This document shows, one piece after another, positions 57,231-64,000 of a stretch of 64,000 nucleotides of DNA (position 1 is its first letter; each line of letters begins with the position of its first letter). This DNA comes from Cunninghamia lanceolata (Eukaryota; Streptophyta; Pinopsida; Cupressales; Cupressaceae). The stretch covers positions 8,556,001-8,620,000 of the forward strand of contig BSBN01000860.1 in NCBI GenBank assembly GCA_027924645.1, read 5' to 3'. The translations under genes were made by a program, and so were the position numbers. The notes under the pieces were generated by a model. It searched no databases. It saw only the letters and a program-made list of their open reading frames with translations, and was not told where the DNA came from.

Positions 57231-60011
57231 ACCACATTTTATAAAATTATTTCCCTAAGCAATATCCTCACTTAACACAAACTACTTTATACCATCCATA
57301 CCTCCTTTATAATCCAACTAGAAACAAAGTATCCACTACACTTTCATCTATAAAATTTTATATTCCATTAATATTTCCACATTCTTTCCCTATGATGGGT
57401 TACTTATTTATAGCCAATGTAGTAACTCATAAAATCCATTACATTAGTGTATTAACTATATTGTGCTACAAAAAAGTATGGTTTGTGAGTAGTTAAGCTT
57501 TGAAAAAGTCTCTAAGTGTGTTAAAAATCATTTAATGTGGAACTGCATAATGCACAAGGTGAACAAGAATATTTTTTAAATTATGAGTTGACAAAGGGAA
57601 TCCTAAAATTGATGGAACAAAGTAATGGAATAAAGGGATATGGCCCCAAGAGGTTCACTTAATAAACTAATGAAATAACATGTGTGTTCATAGGGTACTA
57701 ATAAACACCCCTAATTTTGTTTCTACTCCTCGAATTTATGTTTTTATATCCCCTCTACATACATTATTATAATTAAAATACCTCCCTATTTTCACTAGGT
57801 ATCCTAGGTACCCTTTTTTATTACATTTTTATATGATACCCTTATTATTTCTACCCTATCAACCAAGGGAATTCCCCACTCGTACACCTAACTCAAAATC
57901 AGTATCATTTTCCATTCCATACATTAAATCCTTCACACAAAAAATATTGATGATCTATGACAAATATGGCATCCTATAGAAAGCTTTGATTTAAAAGAAC
58001 TCATACATCTCACTCCTCCAACCCTTAACACACCAACCCTAATAGTGAATTCACATAATAATAGATATCTCAATTATAGTATACATGTTAATCTAAATTA
58101 TAATGGAAGGTTTTTAGAGATAATTGGCGATTCTTCTAGGTAAAGTTGTGGTATTACCAAATGGCATCCAATAACTAGTTTTACAAAACTTGGGTACGAT
58201 TGTACTAAACTTGCATGACCTTGGTGTGAGCATTATTTCCTTTATTCACTACATTAGAGTTGGGATTAATTAGGAACCCTTGGGACTATGAGGTTCTAAC
58301 ATAATACAAGACTAGGTGGTGTAGAAAAAAGATAGCTTCATGACCCTAGCAAGACTCGCATAGTGAATTTTATTTACTTTAATTAACCTATGCAAAGTGA
58401 TTTGTAGAGGATTTGGAATGATAGTTATAAACATTCCACCCCATTCTTTGCATGCTTTACAATGACCAAAACATACCCATGTCACATTAATTAAATTATC
58501 CCCTTTTCCCTAATATTGAAGTGATATATCATGTAGGTCACATTTTGGCTATTTAAAAGACCTCAATATGCATCCACATGATAAGGTATTGATTTAGAGG
58601 TGAACCCCTTAGGGATATGGCCACCTGTTGGAGGGTACACACTCTTTAGGAAAGTTGGATGTTATATCTTAGCTAGAGAAGTTAGAGACCAATATGGAAA
58701 CACAACTTGCTAATATTAAAAAATGTTAAATCACTTGTGTGTTTCCCAATTATTTTGGCACTTCTACTTGCAAATTGGTGAATGAGACTTGATAGAGGTT
58801 ATGTTCTTCAAGGAAAAAGTTGACCAGATCAAGAATTTCAAACCAATTATCTAGCACCACTACTAGCTAGCTCATGGAAAATATTGATGAGATCTATAAG
58901 CCTTCATTGATAACATTAGGAGTTTGATATAAGCCCCTTTAATCTAGTGTTTGATACAATCTCCTTCAATCTAAGCCATCTAGAGTGAATTTAATGTGAG
59001 TAAAATATGGGTAAAAGATATCCTTTCTTGGATATTCATAGGAGATTCCAACTACCATTATAGCTATAGATAATATGATAATATGATCTTAAGGTAAATA
59101 TGACATGACTTTCAATATATGGGTATTCAAAGCTTTTCAAATCAAGACAACAACATTTTTTTCATTTTGTTCTATAGCTTTCATTTTTATATAAAGTGAC
59201 ATGTTATAACATTTTTCCTCTACCTCTTCTCCCTCTCTATGTTTATACCTATTGAGTGCTAACTTGATAAATTCAACAATTCAAGAAGTGGATATTGTTA
59301 TATTAACCTGAATAGTTGGCATGTTGACTTCTTAAATTGCCGACCTTATATCAAATTATGATAAAATGGGATCAAATAATATTTTTTTCATTTCTTCCTA
59401 TTCTCAAAATTTTGATCTTATCCAAGTATGGGTGTGATAGAAAAATGGGAAATATTGAAGTATGGGTCTAATGTAGGAGCATCCCAAGGAATAAGAGCAA
59501 TCTTGCATTGACCAAAAATGTTTTCTTTCACTTAAATAATTATTTCTTTGTAGGTTTTTATTCATAAATTAGTTGTAAAAGAAGCTACTACATATCACTA
59601 TAAATCAACATTTGGTCTCACATTTTTTAGTGTTAAGGAACATCCATGACATATCCACATTTTAGAATAATTGGATAATCAGAAGGCATAACTTGGTTTG
59701 TGAACATCTACCAGATTGATAAACTTGTATAGTTTTAACTAATCCCACTTGCGCCATGATATTTAGAGTTTTTGCTAGAAAAAGAATACATGAGAAGATT
59801 CATTGGACCTAGGAGGATGTATGTTGAGCACCACATAGAGATTCTTTAGTTTGTTATCATCGCGTTTCAATCAGGCATTTGTTAACTTGGCTAACTACAC
59901 ACATCATGAGGAATTGAGTCTTGCACCACCTTGACATTGATGTACATCATATTGTAGGTTTGAAGTTGCTATATATACATCACCTACTATTAGTTGAAGG
60001 CATCAAGACAA
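57231..60011. other. No gene seen; includes one dispersed-repeat match
   Basis: AT-rich sequence. 58720-58960 matches 34590-34760 (TAGAGGTTATG, CTAGCTAG, CTTCATTGATAA). No coding motif was recognised. Confidence 0.45.
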
Positions 60012-60560
60012 GGGTATGTGCATGGAAATGGGGGACCAAAAGGGAGTCATAAGTGGCCACTTTTCTGAAATCAAAAAAAAACATTGATCTTGCATGAGAA
60101 ACTAAGGATAACCATACTCAAAATTAGAAGATGTGGTAATAACAAGTTTTTTAGTGCTCTGAGTCTAGTTTCAAAACTATTTTTTTTCTAAAAATGGTGG
60201 AGATTAAGAGGTTCAATTAGGGGGAGTACACAAAGTGCTCGTCTCTGGTGTGTTCCCCCTAAAATGTCAACTTTTTTTAGGTATTAGACAAATCACTTCA
60301 GTGGAAAATTAGCTAACACCATGTAGTTTATGCCTATTTTTTCTGTTAATATTTTATGAATATATGATTTTTTTATGAATTTTCAAAGTGGACACATCCT
60401 AAAAAATAAAAATTTGAGTGTCCCCCTAATTTTTTTGAAAACTAATCAAAAAAAATTCAATGTGTATAGAATTGAGTCTAGAATCTAAAAATGTAATTTG
60501 CTTCAAATTTTGATAAACATGTGAAAAATGACACCAGAAATACTAGACATAGGTTTTCTG
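60012..60560 (+). repeat. Element-end repeat resembling element A's right end
   Basis: Begins GGGTATGTGCATGG, then ATGGGGGACCAAAAGG, and follows the inward sequence of 33055-32440 for about 550 bp (GTGGCCACTTTT, GCTCTGAGTCTAG, AGTGGACACATCC). If it is the left end of a third element, that element points right, but no transposase is seen before the window ends; it may be truncated or non-autonomous. Confidence 0.65.
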
Positions 60561-60939
60561 AAAAAAAAAAACATATTAGCAAAAGAACTTGAAGATGGAA
60601 ACCTTAATGTTATTAGATTTTTGAAAAAAATACATCATTAGAAATCTAATAAAAACTTGAAGTTGTTCTAGCATTTTTTTCATATTAACATTGAAAAAAG
60701 TGTGAACCATACGAGGAACACACATGATATTTGGTCAAATTTTCTAAATTTTGTTAAAAACACATCCTTAGCATCTAAAAGGTACTTCCAACCCTTTGGA
60801 TTGGATGCCCAAGGCAAATCCAACCCTTACGGTTAGAATTTCCCAAAGCAATGAAAAACGTGATCCCATTATAATGCACTCACGTTATAATGCGATCACA
60901 TTATAACATGATCATGTTTTAAAGAAGTTACAATGAGTT
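60561..60939. other. No gene seen; short ATTATAA-type tandem near 60865
   Basis: CCATTATAATGC, CGTTATAATGCGATCA and CATTATAACATGATCA at 60866-60915 form a small degenerate tandem. Nothing else was noticed. Confidence 0.4.
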
Positions 60940-61165
60940 TTATGCATATATCTCTCTCCCTCTCTCTATCTTATTTTCTTTATGGACCCCCTCTCTCTCT
61001 AACTCTTGAATTATATATCTCTCTCCTCTATCTCTCTCTATCGACACTAAGCTACCTCTAACAATACCCCTATCTACCTCTCTCTCTCCCTCTCTCTCTA
61101 TCTCTCTTCCCATCCCTCTACCTCTTAATCTCCCCCCTCTCTCTCTCCCATACCTCTAGAATCTT
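60940..61165. repeat. CT-rich low-complexity block
   Basis: CTCTCTCCCTCTCTCTATCT runs, like those around the telomere-like field at 28-31 kb. Confidence 0.8.
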
Positions 61166-62130
61166 CTCCTTGTGCTACTTATGTGTGTCAGAACCTTGTT
61201 TAAAGAGAGTTTTCTTACAAGAGGATTCTTTTAAAAATAGCCCAAATATAGTAGAAGAAATTGACTTCCCTTCAAAAATCCATAAATAAGACTCATCTTC
61301 CCTCATTTTGAACACATGAATTACAAATTTCTCACTTGATCACTATATTGTAGCTATTTTATCTAAAGGAGTGAGTATTTATAAGGCCATACTACATAAA
61401 ATCATTATTTTTTCATCTCTTTAAATCTCTACAATAGTTTTCTTGAAGTTCATGGATAGGTAATTCTTTATCACTAGGTAGCTATTTTCTATAGTTCTTC
61501 CACTATGTTGGCCTTTCCTTCTTTCAAATCCCATTAAGATTTGCCAAATTTCCCCTAATTTTTAATTTTCTCCCTCTCCTATCATTCATCTTCTTAGGTC
61601 TCACTAACCAAATCTCACTTATTACAATTTGTTTTCAAGCACCAATTCCTTATCATATTAGGAGAACCAACTCCAATTCACTTAGGAGCACCAACTCCAA
61701 TCACAAAAGGAGACAAAAATATAGAGTACTACTCTATTTATAATGACATCAAGAACATGTACACCTCCTGCAACATACAATCACTAAACCCAAAACATGT
61801 TTACATCAAAAACCCCTTTCAATTACATCCTCTACAACACTCCTTATATGTTCATCTTATTACACCAATTTCATCCATACACATTATACAGATATAGCAT
61901 CTGCAATTACAATTACTCTGCTCCCTCTAGCCTGTATGTACACATTATTAAAACACTCTTCTTCTTCAATTATGCAAATAATATTTCTTTAAATCTCCAT
62001 CAACATCCACACACAAAAGATTGCTTGATTTATATCTATATATCACCTAAAGATTCACGGGAATACAAGACTATAACTCCTTTTCTAACTCCCTACCGTC
62101 AATGACTAAGACAATTAACAGAACTGTTCA
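61166..62130. other. No gene seen
   Basis: A 102-residue frame at 61797-62105 is Tyr/Ile/Leu-rich and has no motif; not called. Confidence 0.4.
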
Positions 62131-62139
62131 AAACTGCTA

Positions 62140-63205
62140 CAAAGTAGGTAATACGGGTCACTTCCCATCAATCTTCATACACCGTAAAGTAGTCGTTATG
62201 TGTTTAAAACAACACCGTAGATAGAAGTCTTTGCACCCACAAAATATTAAATGATCATCCTGTTATTATTGTCTTGGCACCCAATCCTCTGACGAGAAAG
62301 GGTCTTACCAGTCACCACTAGGATGAGGGGCCGATAAACCCACAAGCATGGTGACTTAAGTTGTAACTTAAGTCTCGGTCAACTGGCGATACCAAGTCAC
62401 CGATAAAATAGATTATAAAGAGAGCCCATCATAAAAAAAGAACTTTTCTTTTAAGTCCTTAGGGTTTTAGGAGGTCTTCAGGGTTTAGAACTTCAAACCT
62501 TGTCAAACCTTAATCTTGAAATATGATCCTTATCTTCTGTAAACAACCTCTGTTGTAGAGGATAAACTAGATGATATCATAGTGTGTTATGTAACCAGAG
62601 TCTCTTTCAGTCTCACTGCAACTTCCATATAGTCTTTTCAAAATGATTGATTCTCCAAATGTAGATACAGTCTATATAAGACTGAGCATTAACACCAGAT
62701 GTCTTTTAAAGCATCACCAAGGATAATAACAAAATGATTGAGCATCATAATGCAAAGATGGGTTGTCTTCTTAAACAATGACAAACAAACATTCATGTAG
62801 ATTGCTCCATCATGCTTCATGAATGACTCTTCTATTCACACATTGACTCTATTCACCCAATGAATAACAATCAACTATCTTCTCCATTCTATACACCCAT
62901 CAATCTGTCTTGGACTATCTGCTCACCCAATGAATAACAATCAACTATCTTCTCCATTTTATACACCCATCAATCTATCTTGGACTATTTGCTCCATGCA
63001 ATGACATGACTATCTTCTTCTCTAGGATTGCTCTTGGATTATCTTTTCCATGCAATGACAGGGTGGACATCACAACACAAGGATACCACACCATCTGACA
63101 ACACTGCCATTAATGTTGATAGGGTGGACATCACCATATCATTTAGCAATGACACTTAGTTCAGCATGACACCTTTCTTTGATATCAATGACAAGTTGTG
63201 CAACA
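62140..63205 (-). repeat. 3' LTR of a third copia element (copia-3), inner-left border uncertain
   Basis: Ends GACAAGTTGTGCAACA at 63205, directly followed by a polypurine tract. A minus-strand CTTATATAGA at about 62671-62680 is a TATA candidate. Two 50-bp tandem copies (CCAATGAATAACAATCAACT, about 62858 and 62927) lie in the U3 part. The left border near 62140 is a guess from length; no TSD was found. Confidence 0.55.
62672..62679 (-). promoter_or_regulatory. TATA box candidate in copia-3 LTR
   Basis: The minus strand reads TTATATAG about 530 bp inside the LTR's outer end. Confidence 0.4.
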
Positions 63206-63218
63206 ATCTCCCCCTTTA
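63206..63218 (-). other. copia-3 polypurine tract
   Basis: The minus strand reads AAAGGGGGAGAT, the same as copia-2, immediately next to the LTR end. Confidence 0.8.
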
Positions 63219-64000
63219 TCATTGATAGAAAACCTTCTCAATAGCTGTGAATGATGAACACATTAATCCAATTCACTAATCTTGAATCTCTCCCCCTTTG
63301 ACATCAAGGACAAAGGACAAGTAATTTCCCAAATCAGAAATGCAGAGGTGTCTTCCCCTGTCTGCATCAACCTATATTGTCTTTCATGTACTTGCCCCCT
63401 AACACTGATCATTGCCACAGATGATTGATCCTCTTGACTACCCTATCATCCTAGGTGCCCTGAACACTTTATGTTGCTGAAGTTGATACAGACCATATAC
63501 TGATCATATCCTATGCCTTGTGAATAGTTTATTGTATCTCCTCAAAGGACAAGGTGTATCACAGTTACTCTCAACACTGTATCACTATCTTCTTGTGGAG
63601 GCCTATTGTTTCTTTTAGGTCTACTTACCTTTCTTTATCATGCATTTTCTATCTTGCACATAGGTTTCAGACCACTATCACCGTCATTTGAGAATCTTTT
63701 CTAATGACTGTATTTTATACATCAAAGAATGTTGCCTCTGTCTCATGCTGATCATTTCAACTATGGACTATGTCTCTTTACCAATATGGACCGATATATA
63801 CCACTTTTGGTGGCACTGTGATGCTATTTAGTGATCTTCAAGGTTGCATAGCTCACATAACCACTAATGTTGGTTGTCAAACCTCCTTCTGGATGGTGTA
63901 TTCTCTGCACAAGCTTCTTCAATATTGTTTCAAGATATTTTCATAGACTATAGGCCCCTTGTTCTTTTATAAATCTCATAAAGTTTCATGATGCAAGCTA
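63219..64000 (-). mobile_element. copia-3 3' internal region, running off the window
   Basis: AAAGGGGGAGAGA near 63290 and AGGGGGCAAG near 63390 are further purine tracts, as in the copia-2 3' untranslated region. No coding of the polyprotein end ([12 protein letters not shown]) is reached, so coding should start to the right of the window. Confidence 0.6.

Noticed and set aside
61797..62105. 102-residue frame as a gene
   Set aside because: Low-complexity Tyr/Leu/Ile composition, no motif, no homologous block, and adjacent to an LTR.
62280..62420. Possible organelle or tRNA-like sequence (GC-richer patch)
   Set aside because: No cloverleaf, A/B box pair or organelle gene could be recognised; more likely part of the copia-3 LTR.

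Overview
This window is nuclear DNA of a land plant with a large, repeat-packed genome. The mixture of Ty1/copia and Ty3/gypsy retrotransposons, PLS-type pentatricopeptide-repeat (PPR) fragments, CCCTAAA-type telomere-like repeats and GT-AG introns is plant-like. The very long nested elements and large interstitial telomeric blocks would suit a gymnosperm, but that is inference. I see no intact host gene, tRNA or rRNA. Nearly everything is a mobile element, a remnant of one, or simple repeat.

Left part (1-12.7 kb): a plus-strand gypsy gag-protease remnant with a G-patch motif is split by a 618-bp solo LTR (893-1510, 5-bp duplication GAATG). A (TATACA)n microsatellite block follows, then a decayed minus-strand copia element (about 3476-9073) that keeps one LTR, then a gypsy-like 3' end and LTR start (PPT next to 9319), then 2 kb with no gene.

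Middle (12.7-33.5 kb): a copia solo LTR (12690-13713 plus 33056-33510) appears to be cut in two by a 19.3-kb DNA transposon, here called element A (about 13714-33055, AGG on both sides). Element A carries a seven-exon accessory gene on the plus strand (ORF1, 13903-15989) and a convergent DDE-type transposase gene on the minus strand (24850-21686). It also holds PPR fragments near both ends, a 360-bp satellite arranged as an inverted array, an inverted second copy of the ORF1 3' end, GA/CT-rich blocks and a 2.5-kb field of telomere-like repeats.

Right part (34-57 kb): a second, diverged element of the same kind (element B) has ORF1 (47006-48886, plus) and transposase (55473-52262, minus) in the same convergent layout. 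It lies between inverted arms of about 1 kb (36161-37240 and 55800-56732). A copia element with both LTRs (37565-44678, TTTTG duplication) is nested in it, and a paralogous copy of its empty target site survives at about 45.3 kb. A LINE reverse-transcriptase remnant lies just left of B. An end-like repeat resembling element A's right end starts at 60012, and the last 2 kb is the 3' LTR, PPT and 3' internal region of a third copia element.

The most interesting content is the two-gene transposon family represented by A and B. Its accessory protein has a shared W-P-x-N-N-D-E-x-P-x-Y-F block. Its transposase has SDD, WSD(G/N)C and GKGEHDGA motifs. I cannot assign it to a named superfamily from sequence alone.
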